Positions 46,325 to 59,164 of a stretch of DNA of 64,000 nt are shown piece after piece (the first letter of the stretch is position 1; each line of letters opens with the position of its first letter). Both the position numbers and the translations under genes were made by a program. This DNA comes from Fasciola hepatica. Taxonomy: Eukaryota; Platyhelminthes; Trematoda; Plagiorchiida; Fasciolidae. Under the pieces are notes generated by a model. That model made no database searches. It was given only the letters and a program-made list of their open reading frames with translations, and was not told the origin of the DNA. The stretch spans positions 11,194,001 through 11,258,000 of the forward strand of contig CANUEZ040000168.1 of the NCBI GenBank assembly GCA_948099385.1. Direction: 5' to 3'.

Positions 46325-49300
46325 CCGGTAGTTACACCATGCCCTCAATTTGTCTAGAAGCTACTGTTTTGTTGTAATTCGGCCGGTTATTCAAGGAGAC
46401 AAGACGAGGACCCTTTTTGTGGCTGGGAATAATGGTAAACGTTTTTGATTGTGATGGAAAAATTCCAAATTTCAGAGATAAGTTGAAGGTATTCAAGAGT
46501 AAAATTACGACATCAGGGCCGCTAAGTCGACTCAGCGCTGGCGGGATTTTATCAAAACTGAGACGGAACGGAGGCTTTACTTTGCAGGGCAAGTCGGACA
46601 CTTCACTTAGCGTAAGTTGTAGTTGAACCAGAGAGTATGCTTTCGCTCTTGACTGTGGATAAAATCCGGAGTGTCTTATCCGGCCAGCGAAATTCAGAAG
46701 CTTCCTACTTTAAGAAGAGCTTTCCAATGGTGACTAGAATACCATTAGAAAGCCTATGCAGTAGGATGAGGACAGAAAGCTCATGGGAGCTTCTTTACCA
46801 TGCTGGGACCTTTTTGTGTTTTATTTGCAGAAGTGTGAAGGCATCGGACCGGCCGCGGGGCTTCCATAAGTAATGGTCTGACCTAAAACGTGAAGAAGTT
46901 TAGAATGTAACAGATATGCTTCGAGATGGGGTTTAGGTGTTAAAGTTAGTTGCCTCACTCTATAGAGCTAATTGATTTGATGGGTCGCTGCCTTTCCTTA
47001 TGAGGTAACAGAGAGTCGAGCGGGCCATGTGTGTTGTTAAAAGTTAGGCACTTAAATTACACGAAACTACTCTATGATGGCTTCCGAAGAACGGGTTAAG
47101 TATGTAAGTTTCCACTTTGGGCAGGCCTAAGGTGAAGACTAAATCTGGTATTTTATTCTTCCTGGTCGAGGTGAGAGCGTGTTGAGTTCAGAGTACTTCT
47201 CAAATATAGGAGAGGAAATGAAATAGATAGAGCTGACAGGTGAGCTTTTCCCAGTTGATGTCGGATGATTTGAAGTCACCAGCGATCAGCTTGGCTCCAA
47301 AGGATATTTCGGATAGGTATCTAGACGCATTTATGATGAGTTAAAGACAGAAACGGCTGTACTGGGTCTATACACACGGTCAATATAGAGACGCGTGTGG
47401 GCATGGTAAACGTCCACCCATAAAGTGTCCCATACCGCATCCAGCGTAGGGTTGTTGTGAGAGGTTGCAGTGAAGATGCACTTGACGCAGAATAAACATC
47501 CACCTCCAAGATACCTGCTCTCACCAAACATCTGATGGCCAGTCGAAGAGATTTGGGCGGGTTGGGTGGAACTGGTTAACCAAGTCTCCGTAATGAGGGC
47601 AAGATGATGGTTGTGTGGGAGTACGAGGCTTCGTAGCGAGTCAGATTTATTTTTAAGGGACCGGCAGTTCATAAGAAGTGGAGAAAGTGTAGCTGGTTTG
47701 TTCCTAGCCAGAGAGGGACGACAGTGCTAAATATGGGCTTGAGCACCCGGGGTGGAGCTAGATTGCGTGTCTTCACTGAGATGTTTGTGGGTTGCGGGAA
47801 TCACGGTAAATTGATGCGCAGTTGAGCAGGAATGCTGGAGAGAATAGACTGAGTTCTCGGGATGGCTTGAGAGGAGTCAAAAACGCAGTGACGGTTAGAT
47901 GGGGTGGAAATGAGGGGAGGGGTTTAGTGGGCTCGAACCGGTGCGGGAAGTGAGAAAAACTTGCAATAGACGTTAGAGGCGGCGGATGGAAACAGAAGGG
48001 GAGATGGTGAAAAATATAAGGTAGGTGGGAATTGTGGACTTGTGGGAAGTGATTGGATAGTAGATTGGGTGCGCTGAATGAAAAAGGGCATGGGTTGAAT
48101 AGGACTTAATAAAGAGGAACCGGACGATCTAATAGGTGGCGTGTAGGGGATAAATTGGATCCGAAAAGGCACAGATAGTAGTGTTTCGGTAGTCAAGTTG
48201 GACTGACGAGGTTATATAGGCGGTATGAAGTCGTTGGGGCACATGTGACGGGGCTAGTAGGGTGATACTAGTGGGCCATCTTTGATGTAAGCTGGGCCCC
48301 GGAGGTAGATAGCACTTCCGATGGGGTGGGTTGTAGATGCTAAACTGGAAAACTCACTAGTCTTGTTTCTAGCATGCTGGCCGCTAGACTTCAGTAGTTG
48401 AGATTCCTGTGAGTTAGGATCATGAGACTGAAGAGGGGTGAGCTACATGAGTACCTGGATTTGGCGACCCAGTTATCAGTGTTTTTTGATAGACAAGGGT
48501 CCCGTTATGGGCCGGGGTCTTCCATGAGGATGCAGCAGTCGCTGCATGGGCTCAGTGCCACGTGGCTTGGGTGATCCTTCGAGGTGGTCAGATGTGGACT
48601 GCAGGTGTATCGGAGCCTGCTCGTGAGGTGTGGCTCTGACAGTTGGTGCTTGTATTATTCGAGGCCGCGGGTTGGGAGCTGAAGCTGGTGTACCGAGGCT
48701 CGGTATGCTACAAGGCTCAAACAAGGAGGTATAAGAGAGAGTCTTTATCAGACTGACTTGTCTGGGCAGGCTTGTCTCTCCTGATGAAACAAGGTTGCCT
48801 GCCAGCTTCATGGGCTTGGAGGCTGGTGAAGGTGTGGGTGTTTAGTGGAGGTCAACGGCTAGTTGCAGCTGGTTGTTCATCACTGTATGAAGATCGCTGC
48901 TTTGAACGACAGGTGTTCTGGAATTGACTTTGGTGGGTTCAAAGTCAATACTTTTGGGGGCTCGCAGCCCCTTTAAGAGCGCTCTTCGAAGAGGCTCTTT
49001 GTCGGGTGAAATGCTAATCTTCTTGTACGGCAAAGCAGCAGCAATGGTGAGCTGCTTTTTGATAAATTCTGTAGCTGTTGGCTTGTCAGTGAATTGGAGA
49101 AGCAGAAGACAGCGATAAATATTGCATCCGTTTGGGCAGGTGAAACCAAAGGTATACTTCCATTTTCATGCCAAAACTTTTAGCGAGGGGTGGCCTTCTG
49201 TATGCTGAGGGATCGTGCAGGGAAAGCTAAACACAAATGCCTTCCTGGAGCTTTTTATTCTCTTTGTAACCTCCGAAGAGATACTATCTATAAAGATGCA

Positions 49301-49390
49301 AGAGGCATTTAGGTCACTGTCGCTGCTCGTCAGCAATAGCTGAGAAATGTTTGGGAGCAGTGATAATTTGTCGATGGTCCGATCCATAGC
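46325..49390 (-). mobile_element. CR1/Jockey-like LINE, ORF1, endonuclease and RT start
   Basis: From 49390 downward: worn ORF1 frames (49387-49166, 49033-48842, 48811-48476, 48196-47924), rich in Ser and Pro. The APE-type endonuclease frame 47672-47331 begins MNCRSLKNKSDSLRSLV and contains LALITETWL (catalytic E), and LIAGDF with DINW follows near 47290-47240. A linker follows, then the RT beginning in frame 46601-46332: IPPALSRLSGPDVV, FGIFPSQ, IIPSHKKGPR. The element stops at about 46325, within 15 bases of the BEL/Pao 5' end. The rest of the RT is not found on the other side of BEL, so the junction is not a simple insertion. Confidence 0.75.
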
Positions 49391-52300
49391 TTCTTTTCTT
49401 AACAGGAGAGATTTTAGTTGTAAATTTGGGCGGTAGCTCTCACCCTTGTAGCGCCCAAACCGTTCGTAACACCGGTTTTCAATCGGTTTTTGGTCGGTTT
49501 TCTTAGCGACCGTTTCAAACTGGGACCTCGATGGGTCCGCGGGCTTTAGCTTTCCGAGTAACTCTGTCTTTTCCGGTGCGATACATAATGAAGTCAGATA
49601 GTTAGATCGTCAGAAATGATTATTTAACTAGTTGGGTTCGCGTATAACAGCGGACAGAATAATAACGACAAAACTGTTTGGCTGTGTCGAGGCTACGTCA
49701 AGAGGATAAAGAGTATCAGAAGATGGAGTGTAAGCCCGGGTGGCTCTCTCCAAGTTTGTCCCATGAGGCAAACGTGGGATAAACTTGAGGCAGACGTGGC
49801 TATATGTGTATACATCTGTAGCCATAGGTATAAATAAGCGCATGTATACGCTTATTCAGCTTCAGTTCATAAACCTATGATGGATATATTCTCTGCCACT
49901 GATTTGAGTCCGATAAACCAGTCACCATGAGAATCGCAATTTAAAAGTGCTCTAAAATGTTATAATCTTGGGGCTAACCTTAGAATTGCCCCAAGTTAAG
50001 TTTATGAGGTTGCTCAAGATTCGGGCCAACCTCAGGCATGCTGCTCGGCTTGAATACAAGCTTATGTGGCTGATGTGCTCAACAAAGTTTGAATGAATTT
50101 CATGCTGAACATGCGGGACACCTGTAAGAGAAACTACTCCCACGGCCACGTAACGGACAAAGCGGGACTTCCCAGGATTGCATTAAGGTCGCCACTGATG
50201 GTGATGGAATGAAACAAAACTGGCCAGAAGAAGGATGCACTAAGATGGCAAAATATGCACACACGGATATAATTCCAGCGATTTAGTTACTGAATAACAC
50301 CTTTTCCTCATAGAAGCTAATCTTGGAGCAAGCTTGGGGCACTCCGCATGTCTACCCCAAAGGTTGGGCCCACGTGCTACCTGGGAGAGCTATGTTATTA
50401 GTTTCAACCCATTGGTTAGTAGTTGTCTGTAACCTAGGTACGAAAACGTTTGAAAATTGCATATTGCCTGGATATAGAAAAAATAAAGTTCTATAGAAAG
50501 TCATTTTAGATGACTGCATATTGGGCTGACAAAGGTGATTTCACTGTATGAATGAAAGGAGAATAGGGTTTCAGCCAAAGAGCAGTAGATAACTAAATGA
50601 GATGATTAGGTCAAGAATCAATAACTATTTTGTAAATGGGCTGTTGCGATCATCCCGATGTCTAGGTCTGTGAATCTAGCAGTAGTCTCACTAGCTACAA
50701 GCATGAAATGGGCAGAACACGATTACCGGCAGTAGAACGAATTTAAATTGAATAACCGTGTTTATCGATGATTCGTGGTTTTAAGTAATACAATAAGCGT
50801 AAATATACAACAAATAAGAGACTTACAGCCAGGTGAGAAACCAAGAACAATGGGCAGTCAGCTTCCGAAAATTGGGACAGCGCAGAAAATACAAACGGTC
50901 CACTTAGAAGGTAGCTGAAGGAAACTGCGGCGCAGTTCGGTTGCTGTTCAGTCAATAAATCAGGAACCTTTACCATCAAGAATCAATACATCAATGACAA
51001 AAGTGTGAAATGGACTGTGGTTGTTATAGTAAAAAGTGTCATTAACAAATAGGTACAAGCAAGCTAAGTCTGTGGGGTAAACAAGAGCACACGCAAACAA
51101 GAAAGGGCGAATCCTGCACCAGATCTGTTAATGCCGCTGAAGTGTGACCGCCAATAGGGTAGTGCACTGACAGAAACGCTAAGACTGGGGGTTTGAGCCT
51201 CCGCTCGGCAGTACAAGCGAAACGCTCAGAAAGATTGTATAACGGTAGAAGTGCAGACCTTTTAGGGAACAAGGTTGTGAATAAATACGTGGGCTGTTCA
51301 CGTAATAAGCACCGTGAAACTCGAGTGTAAACTGATTTGGTACCTTGTAAACAGAGAAAATACATTGCGAATGCCTGGGGCTTACGATATATTTGCTTGC
51401 CACTTATACGTAACCAAATAAAAAGCAGAACAACAAACTCTAATTACGAATAGTGATTGACTTGGGCTCTTGAGGGATGGTTTTTGTTAGGTGCAAACCT
51501 AGGTTTCTTAGTAAAGGGTTTCGTTGAGCTCTGGCGGTTTTAAATGACGGACTCTAGATGACCTGTCGCAGCTATTACCACTGACAACTTAGCGCCTCAG
51601 AGTGAACAACCAAAACTACTAGGTGTGACTAGAAATAAAGACTTACCGATGGAAGAAGGAGAAAAACCGAGACAACCTGGTTCATATGTCAAGTAAACCT
51701 TGACCCCATAACTGTATTTTATTTTAAAACAGCTTTGGGGTGCGTATGGACCGACGCAGCTAACACAAACTCAAAAGAATGATCCCCTATTCTCTGGGGG
51801 CTTCAGCTGTCATCCTGGCCATCTTCTAAAGTTCATCGGTAGTTTGGTTTATTGCAGCTTGTACGCCACTTATGGTTGCGTACGAATGACTTGAGCCTTG
51901 CGGATTTTTGATTTCCGCCATGGGGGTCGACTTCCACTGCTAACCGCCATTGGAGGAGAAACTACTCCTTAAGTATGAACATCTCCATCTTGATGGTCTC
52001 CCAACTCTCTTCTTTCAAGGCGTATGTTTGTTTCGATTTTCCATGAATTTCTCCAGCTGCCCTCTATTTCGCCTCCCACCGTCGATGTGCTCTACTACTG
52101 CCTGCACTACATTTCATTGTGAACCTGATCAATGTCATCTTGGAATCATTCTCAACGTCAAGTCACGCCGCTCAGAGTTTGCTACTCTAAAGAAACTTTC
52201 ATTCGGATTAGAGACAAAATATGTTGCGCTTACCTATTTACTGCTTTTTTTTATGAAAGCTAGGAAGGATCAAGTTGGACTGAGCAAAGCAAGCGGGCCA

Positions 52301-52650
52301 GCTGGCAGAAAGCTGCTAGCCATACGTCACCAAGGAAGATGACTGTTCCTGAAATGGCCGGTACAACCTTCGGTTCCCGTTTTGGAAGATATCTTTTCTA
52401 ACCAAAGTCCTGAACTGACACAATAACGCGAACACTTTTGTGACCTGTATCCAGAAGTCTTGGTCAAATGAAAGTATTGCTGACGGACTAGTTCTACTTG
52501 GGAACTTTGAGTGTTTTCATCAAGACAGATAACAGTGCACGAAAAAGACCTGTGATGGTGCGATTACGTACGTCGATTCATAGTGGTCTGGCTAGTCTGA
52601 AGTAATTTTTAATCTCTCCCGTAATGGCGCTGGCTATGTGGCTTTTGAAT
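49391..52650. other. No supported gene
   Basis: Nothing recognised over 3.2 kb. Just beyond the LINE start there is a small hairpin (TTTGGGCG near 49424 with CGCCCAAA near 49451) and GC-richer sequence that may be the LINE 5' untranslated region. An 8-base stem CTTGGGGC (49967-49974) with GCCCCAAG (49988-49995) occurs. Open frames such as 51365-51042 (minus) and 51950-52342 (plus) lack motifs. Confidence 0.4.
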
Positions 52651-53469
52651 GTCACCCTTAATTGTTGGCTTTCCAAGGTGCTGGGAACAGTAACTCGTGG
52701 CAGCTCCTTTCTGCCCCCAGAGGGGCATGGACCGGTTCTCTGACGCTTTTATGCCTGTACTGATTCCATTACAGCCTGACTGTTTATGCTTTGGTGTGGG
52801 TGGTTTTATTCATGCGCCCAAGTATCCCTTACTTGCGTTTGGTTTAGTTGTCCACCGTCTTATTCCAACAAGGGGTCGCTGTTTTAAAAAAATTGTCAAT
52901 AGCCGTCCCGATTCTTCCACTTACAAATGAAAGCTGCTGTTCAAACGAGGGATCATGCCCTTGTTATTGTCAGAACCGAAGTTTATTCACGCTGTGCGCA
53001 CCCTTCACTCGTCAGGACATAACAAACAACGGAAACTTCTAGAAAACCATCATCCATGAAAGTAACTCTTATTTAAAGATTACTTTCCCTTTCTACCTTG
53101 TGGTTTCCCCTCTATCGCCCTTTTTCCCCGCTAGACCCATTGACGAAGACCCTGGGTGAAGTATTTTATTTTTTGTTGTCACATGGAGACTGCATTTTTA
53201 CCAACGGCAGAGTAGCTCCTCCATTGCTAAAGTCTCTGTGAAGGCAAAAGGAAGGTGCCTATAAGCGACAGCGGCAGGCTTCGGTGAAACGACACTCCGT
53301 CCTGATCAAACAAGAGGTTCGACGACTGAACAAAACGTTTGCCCACCAGTTTTTTTGTACCACCAATAGCAAACTCCTCCGCCAAGGAATCCGACTTCCA
53401 TGAGGACAACGGGCTCGATCAAAAAAACTACGACACAGATGCCGACAGCCTGGACGCCGCTTCTATTCT

Positions 53470-54850
53470 TCCTCCATTGGATACCCTGGCATCTTATTCT
53501 CCCTCTGTTTCCCTACATATTGAGCAAATTTCCCCAGAAAAAGTCTTTAAGTGTCTCCAAACATCATGGCCAGCTTTTGCTGCGGGTCCAGGGGGCTTAC
53601 CTTCCACAATTCTCAAATTTGGAGTACATCAGTAGCTCGGAACCATAACTTCCCTCATCAGTGAAACCGTCGATGCTGGGGCCTTTCCTGTCTCCAGGAA
53701 ACCCGCGACAGTAGTGCCTTTTCCCAAACACTCTAAGTCCGACATTATGTCAGAACTCCTTTGTCCCGTCGCCATCACTTCTTCTGCGCTCAAGTCGGCC
53801 GAGCTTGCTATTTTAAGTCGACTGTGTTTCTCTCTTGCCGTAACAAATCACCCCGATCAGCTTGCGTACATATCGCCCAGATGCACCCTGGATGCAGTTG
53901 CTTCGGTTTGCCATTTCATTTTTAGCTACTTAAATCGTTTCAAGAATTCTGTTCAACGTACCTTTCTCTACTATTCCAGCACATTTGATTCGATTCTCCT
54001 TTCTTTACTTCTTTAAAAGCCAAAGTACTTTAGCTGTCTCATTTCTTTACTCTCGTGGTTGAAAGACTACTTTCTCAACAGATCTAAGCGTACTTTAGTT
54101 GGTAGTGGTTTATCGAGTCCTTTGGTTAAAAACTCGGAAGTTCCTCAGAGCGTTGTTCTTTCCCCTTTCTCTTCATCACATATATTAATGACCTGATCAC
54201 CGCACCATTTGCAAAACGTCTATGTGCGCTGACGACGTCGTGCTCTATCGACCTATTTTCAATGAACGAGACTAACTCTCTTTCCGAGAAATTGTATACT
54301 GTTCAGAATTTTTCCTTTCATTCTGGACTACGTTTCGACACTTCCAAATGTTGTGAGTGCACTTTCTCCCTTTCTCGTTCCTCTTATCCCGATGAGCAAT
54401 CAATCATCAACGGTGTCCTAATTTCCGAAGCTGGCTTGGTCAAAAGCTTAGGCTCCACAACCAACACCAACTTACGTTGTTTGTCTCGTATTCTCAGTCG
54501 TGGTAAAAAACTGCGTAGACTGTCTTTTCAAATTCATTGGAGGTTTGTGGTCACACAAGCTGTCATTCTTTCTTTTGTCCGTCAGCTTGTTCTAACAACC
54601 TTACTCTACTGCTCTCCAGTAATATTTCCTGGTCTACTTAAGAAAGATTATATCATTATTCGCCGCAGCTTAGACATTATCGGTCGTGCTTGTTCAACTT
54701 CCACGAGCTCTTTTATCTCCAAGGCTAGCGACTTGCACATTATATCCTGTGAAAAACTCACCATGAAAATTATCGCGGGACCCACCAAGCCCCTGTACCA
54801 CGATTTATCTTCGTGCCTTTCGCATCCCGCCACAAGTTCATAATTTAGTC
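53470..54850 (+). mobile_element. LINE reverse transcriptase, degraded, plus strand
   Basis: Successive frames show RT blocks in order: ISPEKVFKCLQTSWPAFAAG and GPGGLPSTILKF (fingers), AVTNHPDQLAYISPRCTLDA, FLYYSSTFDSI (the usual F.D.S.AFD block), VPQSVVLSPFLF (VPQG), ITYINDLI, and CADDVVLYR (54225-54251), in which the tyrosine of YADD has become cysteine while both aspartates remain. The thumb and C-terminal region follow (54262-54843), with LVKSLGSTTNTNL. Stops near 53633 and 54015 and a frameshift near 54150 show decay. Plus-strand scraps upstream (52650-53460) may be the linker. Probably the same family as the 6.0 and 8.6 kb pieces. Confidence 0.8.
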
Positions 54851-55925
54851 TCATCCCTTCCTGCAAGGGGGTCCATCGTAACTCTACAGTGCCTTGCCTG
54901 GCACATGTTCCGGTTGAAAAGATGAAAATCACAGAGGAACTTCGCACTGACCTCGGTGGATGAACCAGTTTTATTCCGACAGTATTTATTTTATTGTCCA
55001 TTTCAGTGTTGATGATCCTTTTTCCTCCATATGGCTGAAATTTGAGCTTTTGTCGGCTCGCCAAAGTCTTTAAAACAAAACAGTACAACGCAGCTCTACA
55101 AAAGCTTCAAGGCAACACTATTTTTTCCGGCGCCTTGCTGAGCTTCACTGTGACCTATCGGGCCATACGGTAACTGTTGCACAGTGGATTTTCTAACTTA
55201 GTCCCTCCAAAGCCCCGTTGGTACGGCGTTGTGATTAAGTCAAGGCGGAAAGGGAGTTTTCCATCTCTGTGCCTGTTAGCCTGTGTCAAGCTCTGCATAA
55301 ACAAGTGCAACTAGATCCAGTGCAGAAACTTGTCATCCCCTAATCCCCTCGGCGCGATTTTGTTTGCCACTTGATTTCCGGCAGGTCACGGTCTCCTTAA
55401 AGAAGAGCTCCTTAGTTTGTGTCCGCTTGGCATCTAACATCTGAAAAACCTTGAAGTCCTCATCTGTCGCTAACCGCGCCCTAAAAATGCGGATACTGCA
55501 AACTGTCTTCATCTCTATCCTGATAAGGTGGAACTTGAGCTAAACAATAACAGACCAAGTTAAACGAGGCTCTTCGATGACCTATGTTGGTAATATTGGC
55601 ATGGCTACTCCGCCCCTTGTCTCCCTTCTACTCTCGTCTTTTTGTAGGCAGCATATTTTTGTGTTCAGAATTCAGCAAACACAAAACTCAACAGATCCGT
55701 TTATTATGAAATCGGTAAATGCGTACGCAAGCAGGCAAAAGAGCAAACGAGTGAGTCTTCCATTGAAAAGCGTAAGCGTGATAGGGTCGAGCAAACGCGT
55801 ACAAGGAATCAACATCAGTTTCACACTCACCTGACCGAGTGTGACTGGTGAAGTAGGAAAAGGCAGGGCTCGGGATGGACGGGCACCGTGCACGCAAGTG
55901 CAAGGATAATGGGACCGGAACTGCT
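54851..55925. other. LINE 3' flank and unrecognised sequence
   Basis: No gene. The first few hundred bases are probably the worn C-terminal and 3' region of the LINE before it. The frames at 55577-55947 on both strands have no motif. Confidence 0.35.
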
Positions 55926-55929
55926 CACG

Positions 55930-57285
55930 CGAGAATGCCAATGGCAAGTGGGTTGGCCAATAAACGTATCCTTGAAAGAGCTTCTTGTCACTATCTAGAT
56001 CTATCCAAGTTTCCGTTCACGCAATAACGTCAGACTCTAAATCACAGCTGTTAACTCCCACCGTTTTTCCGGGAAGCCACAGGCTCTCGTGAACCAGAAT
56101 GAGCGTTTCCTGGTCAGAGCTACCGATCTAACTGCAGTTTTACTTCTGTGTACCCTTGGACAGAGTCTCCGAAATGATGCCCCTTCTCATGCATCTGTGG
56201 GTGTCTGCGGTGTTGCGTTGTGAATAATAAATGATTCACTGGACTTCGTGGCTGCTTCGTTTCCACCCGTTAACCCGGTGTCAGGCTCAACGTACACAGA
56301 GGAAGTTTCTCCCTTTTGGGTATCTCTACCGATGGCCCGGACCAGTCTCGCAACCACTTCAGCTCACCTAGTCTCCTTGGTTTCACCTCAGGTACTTCCG
56401 CTTTTGTTAGCTGCATTGGAGTGGACCTTTGAGGCGACCGATGGATAGCTGAGGGCTTTTTTGACAGCATTTTCTTAATACTAACTGGACTTGTAATCCC
56501 CTTTGCTCCCTTCTTCTTGTTCTTCTGAGTTTATTCAGCTTTCACTCGCCATTTTTCTGCATCTAACATCATCTTGAGGACCTGAATTAGCTTTTGGGCT
56601 CTGGATGTTTAAGTCCTAGGAGCAGACATATCCAGTTTTGCAATATAAAAGGCCGACGGCCTCAGATCAGGGGTATCTGTACTCGACGAGACGATGACAT
56701 TACCCTGCTTGAAAAATGCTGCGCTATCAGGCGTAACCATCAATATCTTCCCAGTGTTGCCCTCAACCGCACTTGCCCTGGATAGCAGAGCGTCCCTTCG
56801 GTAGACACACTAGGGAGCAACTAAGGGGTCAGGGCTGCGCTGGTTGTGTTCCACGCCATGATTCTATTCTGTAGCACTTGACCACTGGTGTTGGAGATGC
56901 ACCAGCCATCCCGAGAACCCCAGTTGCATGCCGAGGGTTTGCTTCACGTCCGATTCTACTAATTTTTACATTGTGTCCCTAAAGTTTATGAAGAAGCAAT
57001 CTTCTACCTCTGTCTCTTGTGGCTTCCATATCGAGATGGTGCGGTTCAATTTTTCCCTTGGATGCCTTACCTGCTGCTTAAGGGGTCCCACTTCTGTCAC
57101 GACGCCTTGCCCCCATTGTTGGAAAGCGCCGCCTCCTGGTTCCTTCGCCTTTGATCTTGGGTCGCCTTTTTACCAGTTTTCTGTTTTTCCGCACTGTTTG
57201 CCTTTTCCACTAAGCTGGTGATCGAGTTTGTCCTCCCTAGTTCCTGTTTCGGTTTCACTGTCTTGTCCGCTTTTCCTTCCCCCAC
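55930..57285 (-). mobile_element. CR1-like LINE, ORF1 and endonuclease start, minus strand
   Basis: From 57285 downward a Lys/Gln-rich frame (KPKQELGRTNSITSLVEK, to 57097) looks like an ORF1 C-terminus. Scattered frames follow. At about 56050-55985 the minus strand reads LESDVIA, a stop, TETWIDLDSDKK, then GYVYWP, matching the start of an APE endonuclease (PDVI..TETWL). The remainder of the endonuclease is not recognisable. A dead 3'-truncated fragment. Confidence 0.5.
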
Positions 57286-57859
57286 ATGAACTATGCGTAG
57301 GCACTCAGTTGTGGACGTGAAACTGTGGGCTCACGTCCACTTTGGAAATTTGTGCATGAAACACAGATAGAACTCATTCCAAGCCAGGCTCGAGCACTGG
57401 AGTTGATGCTAAGAAAGGCGCTGATCGCACTGGATTGCCACATCCTCCACCGGCTCGGTGTATTCCCTCCCGACACAATCCACCGCTTGCTTACTAGGTG
57501 CAACTGCTGGCTTGTTCATTTTGACGGCGATAATAGATTTGGTATAAAAAACCGTATGAAAAACCAGCAGAATGTTAATACTGAACCTAGAGAGGTATAC
57601 TGGAAAAAGTGCCACGGACGGTGCTGTCTGACATCAGTTCATACTGATACCTATTAAAATAACATCGAAATGGACACCAAAACGTATAACCAGCTTTCAA
57701 AGGGGACAAGCTCTTTGAAAAGCACGCGCATCGTGTTACTGGCTACGACAATTTTGTTTTGGTGGAATAACGTTTGTTACTTCACTATACACTGCAAAAT
57801 CCTCCATCATCGAGATAGACCAGAAAATTCAAGCAACTTTGTAGATCACGATTAGGTCC

Positions 57860-59160
57860 AGGCCAAGGGCGCCTCCGGATCTTTCAGTTGTAGGTGGTTT
57901 TCTCTGGCTCTCAACTTCGCAGGTTGAACTTTTGGTCTGAAGGACAGATGCCAGTTAGTACCAACTTAACAGACAAGTTCGTTGACAAAAACACTAGGAA
58001 ACCATCACTTGGCTGACCCTGGGAACTCTGATTACTATTGTGTATCTAGGGCGCTCTTGAAAATTGGCTCATTGCTGTGCCAAACGGGTTTCTCTCAAGC
58101 ATTTTTAATACTAACGATAACAAGCAGCCCGTGCTCACACACAGCTTTTCAGAAGAGGTCTCACCAAACTTCGTAAAATGGGACGGAAGCTTCTGGTTTT
58201 TGCACGCGGTGGTATTAGACACAATAGTTAATATCCACATGCCTATACTAGCAACCCCCTGGCGCTGTCTTGAGGGCTTAAAGTCCTCCACAACTACCAC
58301 GTCCGGGTCTTTTATTTCCGACACGCTTTAAAACGGAGTACTGTTCGTTCCGTTTACCATGGTAGTCCGAACTTGGCATTTAGAAGGATTCAAGGGCGAA
58401 GGCCATCGGCCCGCCCATCTAAGAACAACACCTTCATCCTAAACTGAGTCGCCCCTCACCCACTTCCTATCACCTGCGAAGATGAAACGGCAGTTGATCA
58501 ATTCCTCCACTAGGTAGTTCATAAAGGGGGAGGAACAGCAAAAATCCCAGTTCCGAGGCGCTGGTAACCTGCTTCCACCTCGATAGATAACCACCTGGCT
58601 TCAACACAAAAATGGCTATTCTCACGAAACAACAATTCTTTGCCTTTCCGATTGTTCCAACGGTCCGCAGTTTATAGTCCAGCAGGCGACGACTCAGGAA
58701 GTCGAAGGTCTTATTAAAATCCAAATAAAAAACGTCCACCGTCACGTCCTCATCCATTCGTTTTGTAGTCTCGTCCAAGAACAGTAGCAGGTTTGTTAAA
58801 GACGACCATTTTTACCGAACCAATATTGTTCCAGTGTCGGTAGTTTGTTGATAACCAGACGTGAGCCAAACATCTCTTACACTACACGGGTGTCAGGCTG
58901 ACTGGTCTCTAATTCTCCGCCATCTGCCTGGATCTTGTTTCATGTATGGCTACAATAGTGGCCAAAAGTGGGTCCTCAATCACTTCACTATCACTCAGCC
59001 ATTCTTCGTGCTGCTGGATAGCAGACACAGGTGAGATATTGAAAGGAAGCCGGACAATCGCCGGATGGATAGCATCCAGTCAGCCGAACTGCTTCGGGAA
59101 TTTCACTCGTTTTTCAAGCAAAAAAGCTAGACCGGATACATTGGTAAGTCCAAACCGCAT
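57860..59160 (-). mobile_element. CR1-like LINE RT and 3' end, degraded, minus strand
   Basis: Same family as the copy at 35.2-38.9 kb. From 59160 downward: LDAIHPAIVRLPF (RT fingers), ETSQPDTRV, LDFNKTFDFLSRRLLDYKL (frame 58778-58470), LGFLLFLPLYELPS, a shifted frame with VVVVEDFKPSRQ (58324-58046), and a 3' untranslated part (about 58010-57880) homologous to 33170-33280. Stops and frameshifts are frequent, and the catalytic YADD block is not visible. No clear GAACT-type tail remains. Confidence 0.7.
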
Positions 59161-59164
59161 TAGC

